NCBI GenBank assembly: GCA_022432975.1
Contig: CM039509.1
Location: forward strand, 25,513,432 to 25,577,431
DNA from: Begonia masoniana
Taxonomy: Eukaryota > Streptophyta > Magnoliopsida > Cucurbitales > Begoniaceae
DNA: 64,000 nucleotides
Direction of reading: 5' to 3'
The translations under genes and the position numbers were made by a program. Positions within the stretch are counted from its first letter, which is position 1, and every line of letters begins with the position of its first letter. The notes beneath the pieces were generated by a model. That model saw nothing but the letters and a program-made list of their open reading frames with translations. It had not been told where the DNA came from and searched no databases. Shown here piece by piece: positions 10,731 to 24,727 of the stretch.

Positions 10731-11891
10731 CAGAAATAGCATAGCAAACAATTTCACTCTAAACAAAGAAAACTCTGACTACCAAAAGAACTTGAGCATT
10801 TTACTAAAAATCATTCAAAACTACTTAAATCCGTGCATTACTCCAAAATTTGGTAAAACCACTATTAAAACCAATAGAGTATCATTATCAGAAAAGTCTC
10901 AAAATGTATTCAAAAACATTAAAACTACCACCGTCATAAAAACTCTCAACATACTTAAATTGAATCATGGTTCACTAAACCTTCTCATCTACTGCCAACA
11001 GTTAAACCACCCCATCAGTTGCCAGATCGGTGCATGAATGCACCCCTCCAACCTGCCTAGTTCTCAGCAAACTCAGAGAACACACATGTTGTCACTTCTT
11101 CACCTACATCACAAAACTCATCTATTAGCCTAATGCTAAGTAAGTAAAGCAGTAATGAAATGGAATGCTGAAACATAAATTCCTAGACATGCAGTTTCTA
11201 CATTCTCATCTCAGTTGCATATGCATTCATTTCTGGTCTGATCCCCCTGTGAAATTGGGAGTTGGATCACTTTTCCCAAAGTCATACATCCTCTCTCTCG
11301 ATTAAGGGGCGGATTAGTTCCCTTAATAACTCTTCAGATCCCCTTGTGAAACTGGGAGTTGGATCTGTAACACCCCTGAACCCATCCTGGCTCGGTGCGC
11401 TACTTTGCTAACCAATCCAACGTTAAAACATAATTTAAAATGAAATTGACACAACAGAATTTAAAGCTAAGTCTCTCTAAACTCTCTTACGTCATACCTA
11501 GCTGCTTAGACTCATTAATTTCCCAAACATTCTAACCGTTAAATATCACGGCGTCCTCCCCGAAAATTTTGACAAAGTAACGCCTAAAAATGGCGCCTCC
11601 AAAATGCTAACTACCTGCATAAAATCCAATCTCAACCAATCCAGAATATTCCTAACCATCTAACCAACCTACGAAATCTCCAACAATCAACATATCGTCG
11701 AGAAATGCTATCAACCAAAATGAAGAAAATCCACAATACAGGGTAACAAATCACCCTGAACTATGACTAAATACAACATTCCCAAAACACTATTTCCCAA
11801 AACAGAAATCTACAATAAACTACTAAAATACAAAGCCCACATTCTCCGAAGACCATGGTCGAGGCACCCCGACAACTGCCCGCACCAGCAT

Positions 11892-14325
11892 TGTAACACC
11901 CGAGTTAACGGCCAGATGATTTTCCTAACTGTATTAACGGTCATGAATATTTAATCTTTACAGTTTGGGACTTATACCAAGAATAATTAATTTCATGTGG
12001 ATTTAAACTAGGTTGGGTGGCAAAGTTGTAATAATGGAGGGTGATGACCGATATATAAAGAAAAAAGAAATGTTTTAATTTCACTCAAACCACTGTAGTC
12101 GACATTCCCCTACTCTCGGCGATTTCTTCCCTCCCAAGCCCCCGCTCTCTGCTATCAGTGTCTTCCTCGCCGACGACCGGTTTCTAGCCCCCAATCCTCT
12201 GCGAATCTGCACCCGAGGTATGAAATGGACAATGTAGTTATCTGTTAGTGTTTGGAGCTCTGTTTTCAGCTCGGCATTTGAACTCGGATTTTATCAATGG
12301 CCGAGTAGTATTAGAACGTTTTAGAATCCGAGAGTAGTAATGTCAACCCGAATCGATTCTGGACATTTTAAGTAACCAACTCAGATTTAATCGATAGTAG
12401 AACCTGTTTGTTTTATTTTGGATTTCAGATTCTGTACAGTATAGCAAACCAAGGATTCGGGAATGACTTTAGCTAATAGATCCTAGGATGATTTATGAGT
12501 AGAGTTTTAGGATTTTGATTTAACTACTGCAATGTAAATGTTTTAGGAGAAGAAGTTTGAAGAGAAAGGAGCTCAAGTGCTAAGGAGACCAGGTAAGTGA
12601 ATGTATAGGTTTCTCGGTCATTAGGACCCTACATCAGAGGATACTAAGTAGAATGTTATGTGATGATTAGAAACTCCCTTATGCTGATGCCTAGTGTTCT
12701 TGATGACGTTTAGTTCGAAAGTAATATTCCATGATGGATAATGCTCTGCTCTGTAGCTTGATGTTTTAAGAGTTTCCATGTTCATGCATCATGAATGTTT
12801 TTCAAGCATAAGAAAATGTTTTAACGCATGTTTTCTATGAACAAGATATGTATGTATATATGTATATATAAGATTTATGCAACGTGGATTAAGTGAGGGT
12901 TGGGGGCGCTTCGGCGTATGTCACAGTCCAAAGAAGGACATATGAATACGACCCGTAGTAGGGAACAAGATCAAACTCACTGTCGAACCCCCTTTACCGG
13001 CACAAATCCTCTCTTAATCCACACAACCTAAACAAAGAATATGATCAAAGACTATGAATGATGAATATGATCAATGACTATGAATGATGAATATGATCGA
13101 TGACTATGAATGATGAATATGACCAATGATTATGAATGATGATTATGATCAATGACTATGAATGATGAATATGATCCATGACTATGAATGATGATTACGA
13201 GCAAAGACATGAACAAGAAAAGACTTATGAGCATGTGATTTTCCCAAATTATGCATTCATGCATCCATGTTAGTGTTGCATTCCTTACTAAGCATTAGGC
13301 TTATAGTTTAAACCTTATTATGTAGGTGACGAGTTTTCAGGTTAGGAACTCAAGGTTAATGAGGATGTCTAAGCTTGGTTGCTGGAGGATGCTCAATGTG
13401 ACGGTGAAGGCTGGGTAGGTGATTAAGTTCTCTGGTTATGCACATAGTAAGTCAGAAAAGTTTACGATGAACAGATGACTAAATAGAATAGAATTTCTTT
13501 TAACAATGAGATTTGGATTTGAAGAACTTGTCTTTAGAGTCTGAATACGATTTTTGAGGATTAATGAATGTTTGTTTTGTTTGAGTCTTCCGCTATGCAT
13601 ATTTTAGATGAGTTTATGATTTTTACTCTTCGAGGATTATAGTTACTAAGTTAGGGATTGGGTGAGTTGTGATATGTTCTATCACCGGAAGATGTAGTAT
13701 GAAATCACCAGAAGATGAAGTGTAATAAGCCATCGGATGATGAGAGTGTTATTTTGTCGTCTAGTGATCGGCAGATGCAGTGTAATAAGTCACCGGATGA
13801 TGTACCCTTATTTCATCGGTTGATGTAGAGAGTTTCTTCACCGGATGGTATAAACACGGTCTTGTCGTCTAGTGACCGGTAGATGTGGTTCATTATTCTA
13901 TCGGAAGATGTCTTAGAGGAACACGTGAATTTCACATGTCTATCGGTAGATGTTTTCTACTGATCGTCGATGAGAGAGTCACATGATATGCACGTGATAG
14001 GTCAGATAATATGCGCTTCATCCGCCGATGCATGCAGACCCATGCAATTCAGGTAGAATAACGTAGGGCGACCCGAGGGCAATCCTCCACTGCCCGATTT
14101 CGTCGTGGAATCAATGACCGTGTATGGTCGCTCATGTCTGTGAATGATTAAGTAAATAATGTCATGAAGAAGTCACGTACGAGGGATTAATTCTCCATCA
14201 GATAAGTTGAAGTCTTTAAGTCTGCTAGACACATTGTTTAAAAAAAAAGAGAAGAGAGTCCAATAATGAATTAAAGTTTTAAGTAAAGTCAAGAATTTCG
14301 TGGCGATCCTCCCCGGGTCGTTACA
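11892..14325 (+). repeat. Element D 5' LTR
   Basis: 2434 bp. TATA box in GATATATAAAG at about 12050-12060. The leader ends CCCGAG|GTATGA at 12217. Exon 2 is 12547-12592 and intron 2 is 12593-13325. In this copy the tail exon has a premature stop (GDEFSG, then TAG) where the other LTR has GAG. A 26-bp tandem repeat (six units) occupies 13038-13193. Confidence 0.9.
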
Positions 14326-14731
14326 GGCATGCCCCGTGTTCCACCGACTGCCACCTAGTCCTGATCATCACTCTCCATCTCACATGTAACTGCTCCGTCA
14401 CCTACACCACAGAACACGCACACACACGTAAGCTTATGCTTAGCAAGTAATGAATAACGAATATAAACATGCACAATGCACCCACAATGTAAACATTCAC
14501 CATGCACCCACAATCTCCTAACACATGCCAAGTCCACTCACTTTGCTGCTTCTTACTAATGTACGTTAACGACGAGGCGTTAAACCCTCTAGTGCCACTT
14601 GCACTTTAACATCGAGGCGTTCAATCCTCTAGTGCGACTTGCACTATAACATCGAGGCGTTCAACCCTCTAGTGCCACTTGCACTTTAACATCGAGGCGT
14701 TCAGCCCTCTAGTGCCACTTGCTACACATTT
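14326..14731 (-). repeat. Misplaced copy of element C LTR fragment inside element D
   Basis: It starts GGCATGCCCCGTG exactly as the host sequence does after the 3' LTR (21306 onward). It runs through the 40-bp repeats to CTACACATTT, where it jumps into D gag. It has four 40-bp units where 21548-21742 has five, so it is not a recent sequencing-type duplication. Confidence 0.87.
14569..14722. repeat. 40-bp tandem repeat, four units (element C LTR fragment)
   Basis: Unit contains ATCGAGGCGTTCAACCCTCT and AGTGCCACTTGCACTTTAAC. The same array has five units at 21548-21742 and five at 25495-25690. It lies inside the proposed intron 2 of LTR C. Confidence 0.9.
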
Positions 14732-17700
14732 GGAGCTAAGTGCAAGGCATTGGTGGGATTCGATCCAGAACACCGCTAATGCCGAAGCTATGACCTGAGA
14801 GATGTTCAAGACTGTTTTCTTTGACAAGTACTTCAATAGGACTGTTCGGGCCAACAAGAAGGAGTTTATGAATCTACGACAAACTGGCTCTGTGACGGAT
14901 TACATATACAAGTTTGATGCTTTGTCACCATTTGCTCCCCGAATGATTGAGGATGACGAGGACAAGATTTACCAATTTGTTCAAGGACTGAAGCCGAGTC
15001 TGTACATGAAGGTGAAGACTGCTGGGATACACAATGTACCTTATGGCGAAGTGACGGCTAAGGCCTTTGAGCTGGAAGAGGCGGAAATGACAGCTTATGC
15101 ACAGCGTGAGCAGCCAAGAAAACTCACGAAGGACACTCAGCCGCCACCACGTTAGAACAAAGGTTGGCAGCCGCAACAGAACAGGGGACCACAGCAACAA
15201 CAACAAGGAATAAAGAGACCCCTCAACCAGAATGATGACCAAGGAAAAGGAAAGAGGCCTCTGGCACCCTTATGCCCCACCTGTTAGAAGAACCACCCTG
15301 GCGAATGCAAGTTACGTTCTGGCTGTTGTTTCAGATGTGACAAAGTTGGACATATAGTCAGAGACTGCCCCATGCCGCCAGATCCGAACCGTGCAACGGT
15401 AGCACCTAGAGTCTATGCAATGATGGAGGATGAGGAGCCGTGCAGCATACAGTCATAATAGGTACCATTATGATCTGTGGTTTTGCTGCTTACACACTTA
15501 TAGATACGGGAGCCACACACTCGTTTATATCAACTCTGTTTGTATGCCAACACAACTTAGAACTTTTACCAGCCGAAAGGCCATATGATGTTATGTTACC
15601 ATCAGGAAAGTCCCTACATTCGGAACAGATTGTTAAAGGTGATGTTGTGTCCTTAGGAAGTAAGAGACTATATGTAGAACTGATTGTAATTGACATGAAA
15701 GGATACGAGGTGATATTAGGAATGAGTTGGTTATTTAGGCATTATGCCACAATAAGTTGTAGATCTGGGATGGTTGATTTTCGACCCCAAATGGTGATCA
15801 TTATTCCTTCCAAGCTATTCCTAAGATAAGCAAAATACCGATTATATCCTCACTAGAAATTTACCGGTTACTGAAAAATGGTTGTGAGAGTTACTTAGCT
15901 AGCATAATGGATGTTCGGGTGAAGAATAAGATAGAGTTACAAGATATCCCCATAGTCAGAGAGTTCCCTGAGGCATTTTTAGATGACTTGTCAGGATTGC
16001 CACCTGATAGAGAAATAGAGTTTGTAATTGATACATATCCCGAGGCATTACCGGTATCTAAGAACCCTTACCGTATGGCACCTGTATAACTAAAGGAGTT
16101 AAAGGTCCAACTACAGGAATTAGTAGACAAAGGATTTATACGCCCTAGCAGTTCCCCTTGGGGTGCACCTATCTTATTTGTCAAGAAGAAGGATGGTTCC
16201 CTTAGAATGTGCATAGACTACAGAGAACTAAATAAGTTGACAATCAAGAATAAGTACCCCTTACCTCGGATCGATGATTTGTTTGACCAATTGCAAGGAG
16301 CAAAGGTGTTTTCAAAAATAGATTTACGTTCAGGTTATTACCAACTGAAAGTTAAGGAAGGAGATATACCAAAGACAGCCTTCAGAACCCGTTATGGACA
16401 CTATGAATTCTTGGTCATGTCGTTTGGGCTGACCAATGCACCTGCAGCCTTTATGGATTTGATGAATCGAGTGTTTCGTGATTACTTGGACAAGTTTATG
16501 ATCGTTTTTATAGATGATATCCTGATATACTCACAGACAGAAGCTGGCCAGGCAGAGCATTTAAGAATAGTTTTGACAACATTGAAGGAGCACCAGCTTT
16601 ATGTCAAATTGTCCAAGTGTGAATTTTGGTTGGACAAGGTTAATTTTCTTGGCCATGTAGTTTCTGCTAATGGCATATCAGTGGACCCGACCAAAATTCA
16701 GGCAGTAAAGGATTGGCCACAACCAAAGAATGCCAGTGAAGTCCGCAGTTTCCTTGAATTGGCAGGCTATTACAGAAAGTTCATCAAAGGATTTTCTATG
16801 ATAGCTAAGCCCCTGATGAATTTGACAAAGAAGGACAATAAATATTCTTGGACTGAAGCTTGTGAGGATAGCTTCCAGACGTTGAAGGTGAAGTTAACAA
16901 CAGCCCCAGTATTGACCCTTCCAACCGAGGAAGGAAAGTTTAGCGTATTTTGTGATGCATGAAAAGTTGGTTTGGGCTGTGTTTTGATGCAAGAAGGCAA
17001 GGTTGTAGCGTATGCCTCTAGGCAGCTAAAGAGTTATGAACAGAACTACCCCACCCATGATTTAGAATTAGCCGCTGTTGTTTTTGCTTTGAAGATATGG
17101 AGACACTATTTATATGGACAGCAGTGTGAGGTGTTTTCTGACCATAAAAGTCTGAAGTACCTCTTTACACAAAAGGAATTGAACATGAGGCAGAGGCGTT
17201 GGTTGGAATTTGTTAAGGATTACGACTTTGAGATCAAGTATCACCCGGGTAAGGCTAACTCTGTAGCTGATGCATTGAGCAGGATGTCAACAACTATGCA
17301 ATCCGCTGTGTCAACTATGTCTATACCTTTGAGGACAGAAGTTCAAAGGTTTGAATTGGAGATAGTTCCAGAGTTATCAACCTTACTTGCCAATTTGATT
17401 ATTCAACCGACAGTTTTAGAAAAGATCAAAGAAGCACAACAGAAGGACTCTGAGGAGAATAACAGTATGATGAACAAGGTGAAGGACACCACCTCCGAGT
17501 TTAGTATTTCCAAAGATGAGATTCTGAAGTTTAGAAATAGATGGTATGTCCCTAATGATGAAGGATTACGTAAGCTAATCTTGGCTGAGGCGCATTCGTC
17601 TCCCTTTTCTGTGCATCCTAGAAGCACCAAGGTGTATCGAGACCTGAAGTTACTCTACTGGTGGCCAAACTTAAAGAGAGATGTTGCTAAGTATGTAGAG

Positions 17701-18840
17701 TCATGTTTGGTTTGCCAACAAGTCAAAGCTGAGCACCAACGTCCAGGAGGTACCCTTCAACCTCTGCCTATCCCCGAGTGGAAGTGGGAACACATAGCTA
17801 TGGATTTCGTTGTAGGATTACCTAAGACAACTAAGGGACATGATAGTATTTGGGTTGTGATTGATAGACTGACAAAATCGGCCCATTTCTTACCAGTAAG
17901 GACAACCTACTCGATGGACCAGTTTGCTGATCTTTATGTACAAGAAGTTATTAGGTTGCATGGAATTCCTGCATCTATTGTCTCTGATCGCGATCCTAGA
18001 TTCACCTCAAGGTTTTGGCAAAGCTTACAGGGCACATTTGGTACAAAGTTGTCTTTCAGCACTGCTTTCCACCCGCAAACAGATGGTCAATCAGAAAGGA
18101 CTATCCAAATACTTGAGGATATGTTAAGGGCTTGTGTGCTAGAGTTCCAGACATCTTGGAGCATATACCTACCCTTGGTTGAGTTTTCTTACAACAATAG
18201 TTACCAGTCCACCATAGGTATGGCACCTTATGAGGCGTTGTATGGTAGGAAATGTAGACCACCTTTGTATTGGGATGAGGTTGGTGAAGCAAAACTTTTA
18301 GGACCCGAACTTCTGCAGCAAATGTCTGATAAGATTTCAGTTATTAGGAAAAGAATGGTGACTGCGTAAAGCCGACAGAAAAGTTATGCAGACAAAAGGA
18401 GGAGAGATCTTGAATTTGCTGTTGGTGATGAAGTTTTCCTGAAGGTTTCACCATTTAAAGGAGTACTAAGATTTGGCAGGAGGGGAAAGCTTAATCCACG
18501 AATTATTGGACCATTCCCTGTTTTGGCTAGAATCGGTAGTACAGCTTACAGACTGCAGTTGCCTCCATCATTGGATAAAGTTCATAATGTTTTCCATGTG
18601 TCAATGTTAAGGAAATGTATACGAGACCCTACACAAGTTGTTAAACCAGTGGATTTTGAGATCGAGCCGACGCTAACATATGAAGAGAAGCCAGTGCAGA
18701 TATTGGAATCCGCAGTTAAGACTCTGAGGAACAAAGAGATTTCGTTGGTCAAAGTCTTATGGAAGAATCATGGCATTGAAGAAGCCACTTGGGAGCGACG
18801 ACAGGACATGTCAGACAAGTATCCAGAGTTATTTGTTTGA
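14732..18840 (+). pseudogene. Element D gag-pol, Tekay-like, broken
   Basis: It begins inside gag (frame with RHWWDSI near 14745; MFKTVFFDKYF at 14802). A CX2CX4HX4C zinc knuckle, CFRCDKVGHIVRDC, lies at about 15330-15370. Next come the aspartic protease (LIDTGATHSFIS, about 15500), reverse transcriptase with FIDDILIYS (about 16510), RNase H (about 16950-17280), integrase with HHCC finger and catalytic motifs MDF (about 17800), SDRD (about 17985) and QTDGQSE (about 18080), and a C-terminal chromodomain ending near 18830. In-frame stops occur near 14796, at 15153-15155, near 15285, at 16087-16089, 16960-16962 and 18367-18369. Frameshifts are near 15438 and, at a run of C, near 15786. Several stops fit one-base changes of TGG, TCA or CAA codons. 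Confidence 0.93.
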
Positions 18841-18881
18841 TCAATTTTCGGGGACGAAAATTTTGTTTAAGGAGGGGTGGA

Positions 18882-21305
18882 TGTAACACCCGAGTTAACG
18901 GCCAGGTGATTTTCCTAACTGTATTAACGGTCATGAATATTTAATCTTTACAGTTTGGGACTTATACCAAGAATAATTAATTTCATGTGGATTTAAACTA
19001 GGTTGGGTGGCAAAGTTGTAATAATGGAGGGTGATGACCGATATATAAAGAAAAAGGAAATGTTTTAATTTCACTCAACCCACTGTAGCCGACATTCCTC
19101 TACTCTCGGCGATTTCTTCCCTCCCAAGCCCCGCTCTCTGCTATCAGTGTCTTTCTCACCGACGACCGGTTTCTAGCCCGCAATCCTCTGTGAATCCGCA
19201 CCCGAGGTATGAAATGGACAATGTAGTTATCTGTTAGTGTTTGGAGCTCTGTTTTCAGCTCGGCATTTGAACTCGGATTTTATCAATGGCCGAGTAGTAT
19301 TAGAACATTTTAGAATCTGAGAGTAGTAATGTCAACCCGAATCGATTCTGGACATTTTAAGTAACCCACTCAGATTTAATCGATAGTAGAACCTGTTTGT
19401 TTTATTTTGGATTTCAGATTCTGTACAGTATAGCAATCCAAGGATTCGGGAAATACTTTAGCTAATAGATCCTAGGATGATTTATGAGTAGAGTTTTAGG
19501 ATTTTGATTTAACTACTGCAATGTAAATGTTTTAGGTGAAGTTTGAAGAGAAAGGAGCTCAAGTGCTAAGGAGACCAGGTAAGTGAATGTATAGGTTTCT
19601 CGATCATTAGGACCCTACATCAGAGGATACTAAGTAGAATGTTATGTGATGATTAGAAACTCCCTTATGCTGATGCCTAGTGTTCTTGATGACGTTTAGT
19701 TCGAAAGTAATATTCCATGATGGATAATGCTCTGCTCTGTAGCTTGATGTTTTAAGAGTTTCCATGTTCATGCATCATGAATGTTTCTCAAGCATAAGAA
19801 AATGTTTTAACGCATGTTTTCTATGAACAAGATATGTATGTATATATGTATATATAAGATTTATGCAACGTGGATTAAGTGAGGGTTGGGGGCGCTTCGG
19901 CGTATGTCACAGTCCAAAGAAGGACATATGAATACGACCCGCAGTAGGGAACAAGATCAAACTCACTGTCGAACCCCCTTTACCGGCACAAATCCTCTCT
20001 TAATCCACACAACCTAAACAAAGAATATGATCAAAGACTATGAATGATGAATATGATCAATGACTATGAATGATGAATATGATCGATGACTATGAATGAT
20101 GAATATGACCATGATATGATGATATGAATCAATGACTATGAATAATGAATATGATCCATGACTATGAATGATGATTACGAGCAAAGACATGAACAAGAAA
20201 AGACTTATGAGCATGTGATTTTCCCAAATTATGCATTCATGCATCCATGTCAGTGTTGCATTTCTTACTAAGCATTAGGCTTATAGTTTAAACCTTATGA
20301 TGTAGGTGACGAGTTTTCAGGTGAGGAACTCAAGGTTAATGAGGATGTCTAAGCTTGGTTGCTGGAGGATGCTCAGTGTGACGGTGAAGGCTGGATAGGT
20401 GATTAAGTTTCCTTGTTATGCACATAGTAAGTCAGAAAAGTTTACGATGAACAGATGACTAAATAGAATAGAATTTCTTTTAACAATGAGATTTGGATTT
20501 GAAGAACTTGTCTTTAGAGTCTGAATACGATTTTTAAGGATTAATGAATGTTTGTTTTGTTTGAGTCTTCCGCTATGCATATTTTAGATGAGTTTATGAT
20601 TTGTACTCTTCGAGGATTATGGTTACTAAGTTAGGGATGGGTGAGTTGTAATATGTTCTATCACCGGAAGATGTAGTATGAAATCACCGGAAGATGAAGT
20701 GTAATAAGCCATCGGATGTTGAGAGTGTTATTTTGTCGTCTAGTGATCGGCAGATGTAGTGTAATAAGTCACCGGATGATGTCCCCTTATTTCATCAGTT
20801 GATGTAGAGAGTTTCTTCACCGGATGGTATAAACACGGTCTTATCGTCTAGTGACCGGTAGATGTGGTTCATTATTCTATCGGAAGATGTCTTAGAGGAA
20901 CACGTGAATTTCACATGTCTATCGGTAGATGTTTTCTACTGAACGTCGATGAGAGAGTCACATGATATGCACGTGATAGGTCGGATAATATGTGCTTCAT
21001 CCACCGATGCATGCAGACCCATGCAATTCGGGTAGAATAACGTAGGGCGACCCGAGGGCAATCATCCACCGCCTGATTTCGTCGTGGAATCAATGACCGT
21101 GTATGGTCGCTCATGTCTGTGAATGATTAAGTAAATAATGTCATGAAGAAGTCACGTACGAGGGATTAATTCTCCATCAGATAAGTTGAAGTCTTTAAGT
21201 CTGCTAGACACACTGTTTAAAAAAAAAAGAGAAGAGAGTCCAATTATGAATTAAAGTTTTAAGTAAAGTCAAGAATTTCGTGGCGATCCTCCCCGGGTCG
21301 TTACA
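18882..21305 (+). repeat. Element D 3' LTR with intact tail exon
   Basis: 2424 bp. Exon 2 is 19536-19578, intron 2 is 19579-20305 and the tail exon is 20306-20352 (peptide GDEFSGEELKVNEDV, stop). The 26-bp repeat is at about 20023-20177, with one damaged unit. Close identity to the 5' LTR points to a fairly recent origin. Confidence 0.9.
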
Positions 21306-21547
21306 GGCATGCCCCGTGTGCCACCGACTGCCACCTAGTCCTGATCATCACTCTCCATCTCACATGTAACTGCTCCGTCACCTACACCACAGAACACGCA
21401 CACACACGTAAGCTTACGCTTAGCAAGTAATGAATAACGAATATAAACATGCACAATGCACCCACAATGTAAACATTCACCATGCACCCACAATCCCCTA
21501 ACACATGCCAAGTCCACTCACTTTGCTGCTTCTTACTAATGTACGTT

Positions 21548-21742
21548 AACGACGAGGCGTTCAACCCTCTAGTGTGACTTGCACTTTAACATCGAGGCGT
21601 TCAACCCTCTAGTGCGACTTGCACTTTAACATCGAGGCGTTCAATCCTCTAGTGCGACTTGTACTTTAACATCAAGGCGTTCAACCCTCTAGTGCCACTT
21701 GCACTTTAACATCGAGGCGTTCAGCCCTCTAGTGCCACTTGC
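21548..21742. repeat. 40-bp tandem repeat, five units (element C 3' LTR)
   Basis: Same unit as at 14569-14722, with substitutions between units (CGACTT / CCACTT). Confidence 0.9.
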
Positions 21743-23190
21743 TACACATTTCATGTTCATCATTCACATCATACCCCAACACGCTACACATTTCATGCTC
21801 ATCATTCACATCATGCCCTAACACTTATTTCGTAGCTTAACATGACGCATGTCACTCACACAATACTCAAACACCAAACAACAACAACAACAACCCAGCA
21901 ATGCAGGCACACACTACTCAATATAAACAACACAACTATCAAACAATAAATCCTACCGTTCCGTAGTGTAGGCCCGAAGGTGACAAAACACACAATCCAT
22001 TACTTACCTGGCTCCTGCACGTGTTTGTTCACTCGGCTAATCCACTCGTCAACCTAACAAACATAGGAAAATAACTTAGCAATAATCTAAAAATCCTAAC
22101 TAAGTCTCATCAACACAATTTAAACAAACTTTAACAATGTAAACCTTAAAATCCGAAATTCTTACAATTTTCACCGTCCGACTTCAAACGATCATAACTT
22201 TCCCGTTTTTCAACGGATTTCGACGTACCACCCCAATCCATAAACCTCTAGACGTCTACTTTCCATTGAAACACTCAAATTAACAGACTAAGTCACTTGG
22301 CTGAACCGAATAAAGCAAAACAGATTCGGTAACATTGTTTCCAAAAACCGATTTTTACCCAATTTTCACCAATTTGCTAATCTATCTCCAAAACTAATCT
22401 AAACCAACCTATTCTACGTTTAAACCACTAAGTATAGCAAGAGAATACAGCTAAGGCATAAAAATTTGAATCTCTCACTTAGGGTTTCCTAGTCTCCACC
22501 AAAACCTCTCCAAAACACCCTAAACTACTCAAAATCTCCTAGGGTAAGTAGAAATAACAAAACCCACTAAAGGATTACCGTAAACCTTGGCCAAAATCGA
22601 AGAAAGAAAGAAGGAGATGCTCATCCATGGCTGCTGGTTCCATCGTGGAAGAAGAGAGGAGAAAAAGTAAAAACTTTGTCTTTTTACCCTAATTGTACCC
22701 ACCTTTATATCTTCACACTTTTCTCTTTTCAATTATTACCCTTAACTACATGATTTTATAAGATCACCCTCCCCTTTACCTTTTCTCTTCTCTCACACGT
22801 GGATGACCACTCCTTTACCCACACTTAACTTCCATCACTTTTATTTCAATTACCTTTACCTTTGACTTTTCCACAATCCTACCAACTTTTTCTTAAATTA
22901 TAAATTAACCACATGTTCCTTTCTCTTTTTCCATCCAACGTGGCTGCCTCCTTCATTCCTCTCTTTTCATTCAATCATTTCAATTAAATCTCCTTTGAAT
23001 TGTCAACAACAAATTTCTATTGGTTGGTTAAGGTTTTGACTTTTCAAACCCTCCTTGGTTTGAATTGTCAAACCACTTTTCTTCCCTTTTTCATCGACTT
23101 CAACGCACATCATTAATCTTGAATAATTAAACTCTCCTAACACGTCTAATCTAAGGCGACGCACGTTGTAGAAATTTTCCGGGTGTTACA

Positions 23191-24727
23191 ATCCACCCTC
23201 CTTACAAAAATTTTGTCCTCAAAATTTGGGCCTAGATTATTCCCTAATTTACTCATTCTAATCTACCCTCCTAACTTTTTACGTTGCCATGCTAACTTAG
23301 ACTACGCTATGATCGTCATCTAACAGAAAAGAAAATTCCTACGTATCCCAAGTTCCCAACTATTCACTTTATATCTTATATTCCAAAACGCCTCTAGCTT
23401 TGCTACCTCAATCGAGTAATCCTAAGAACTTAATGAGTACACTTCCTTCCTTAGGTTCTACTATCCTTTTAACGTTGCCTACTCAACTACGCTACGGCGT
23501 AAATCATCTATCGGGTGCCTCTAATTACCTCTCAGAAGTAACAATTCCTACATCTCTAGAGTTTTGACTTTACCTAACTCTACACTCCATGGTTTAAAGC
23601 ATTCATCACTTAGACCCTTAAATCTCTCGAACTTAGTTTTCAACTCTAGCTTTTCCTCGAGCTAATTTCATCTAATTCCTCAATTCACACTTCTGTGTCT
23701 ATCAAACACGTACATAACTTATTCAAGTTCTCCATTTCACCTCTAGCTTATCACTCACATCTCTTGTACCTATTCACCTCAAATTCTCACTCTTTCCCTT
23801 TTCTATATAATACTACCACTAATCTCCTTCTCAAGTTTTTCAATACTTACTTAAATCCAAAATTTCACCCAAGATTCTCTCCAAAATATGCTAACTAATC
23901 TTCTTTTAACTCGATTTTTAAATACCCAACTCTAAGCAAATCTGTAAACTCTCATCCTCGATTCCACGTAATCACTCTGACCATAATCTCTCAATCGATT
24001 ATTTAAACTAACTCTGGAATACGGTCCACATCTAGATATTCCCACTGTACGTGATTCTAATGTTACCTGAACAGTCTAGGGTATCTCCCAATAACTTCAA
24101 ACTCCTCTCAGGTTCATCATATCCCAGTGCTCCCAAGGATTTGCTAACTAGAGTCAAATTTCTATCTATTTTAATCTTATCTCACATAAGATGTAACTTT
24201 CTAAGGGAAACTCATCCTATGTGTATCATTCTTACAATCACCCTAGGTTATCTATTTCCTCATTCTAAAGTCTATCTCGCCTTGCATTTAACCTACCATG
24301 TCCTCACCCATTTAACACTAGGACACAACTCACACCTTTCCTAACGACTATCACTTCTACATGGGCTTACGTTTACACTCAGCTCGGGTCGACCATACCT
24401 CTTTTCTCACATTCCTAAGGTATCAGACTTACTCTCATCCTAAGATTCTCTAATATCTGATTCACTTTTTCCAATAAAATTCCTAGCTATTCAAACTATC
24501 GATTACTACGTCTATGAATTGACTTAGGGATCCACCAAGGTTGTCTCGGTACACTCGGGGTTTTCTAGTCCACTACAATCACAAAACAAACAGGGGTTAA
24601 ACCAAACAAACAGGTAAACTAACTAAAAGGAAAGAAATACTTACAGTTGGTGAAACACGTTGTATGGCGGCCGGCATTGTCGGATAATCCTTTGAATGAC
24701 TAGACCATTTATGCTCTGATACCATCT
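23191..24727 (-). other. Element C internal region, no coding capacity seen
   Basis: Pyrimidine-rich on the plus strand. It begins at the polypurine tract (23203-23191) and ends with the tRNA-Met primer site (24713-24724). The phrase TAAAGTCTATCTC near 24270 recurs in element F near 39605, so the two internal regions share ancestry. No zinc knuckle or pol motif was found in any frame. Confidence 0.75.

Larger units (their letters stand above)
11892..21305 (+). mobile_element. Element D: Tekay-like chromovirus, rearranged
   Basis: Target duplication AGCAT at 11887-11891 and GGCAT at 21306-21310. LTRs are 11892-14325 and 18882-21305, both TGTAACACCCGAG...GGGTCGTTACA. The polypurine tract AAGGAGGGGTGGA lies just before 18882. 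The start of the internal region (primer site and first part of gag) is missing. In its place stands a 406-bp piece of element C LTR (14326-14731). The element is thus chimeric and cannot replicate by itself. Confidence 0.92.
11366..23190 (-). repeat. Element C 3' LTR, interrupted by element D
   Basis: It matches 24728-27144 closely. Its own DNA is 11366-11891 plus 21306-23190. The element D target duplication (AGCAT / GGCAT) splits it at the position equal to about 25253 in the intact LTR. Confidence 0.88.

Noticed and set aside
14569..14722. CRISPR-like regular repeats
   Set aside because: Head-to-tail 40-bp units without unique spacers, in a plant retrotransposon LTR.
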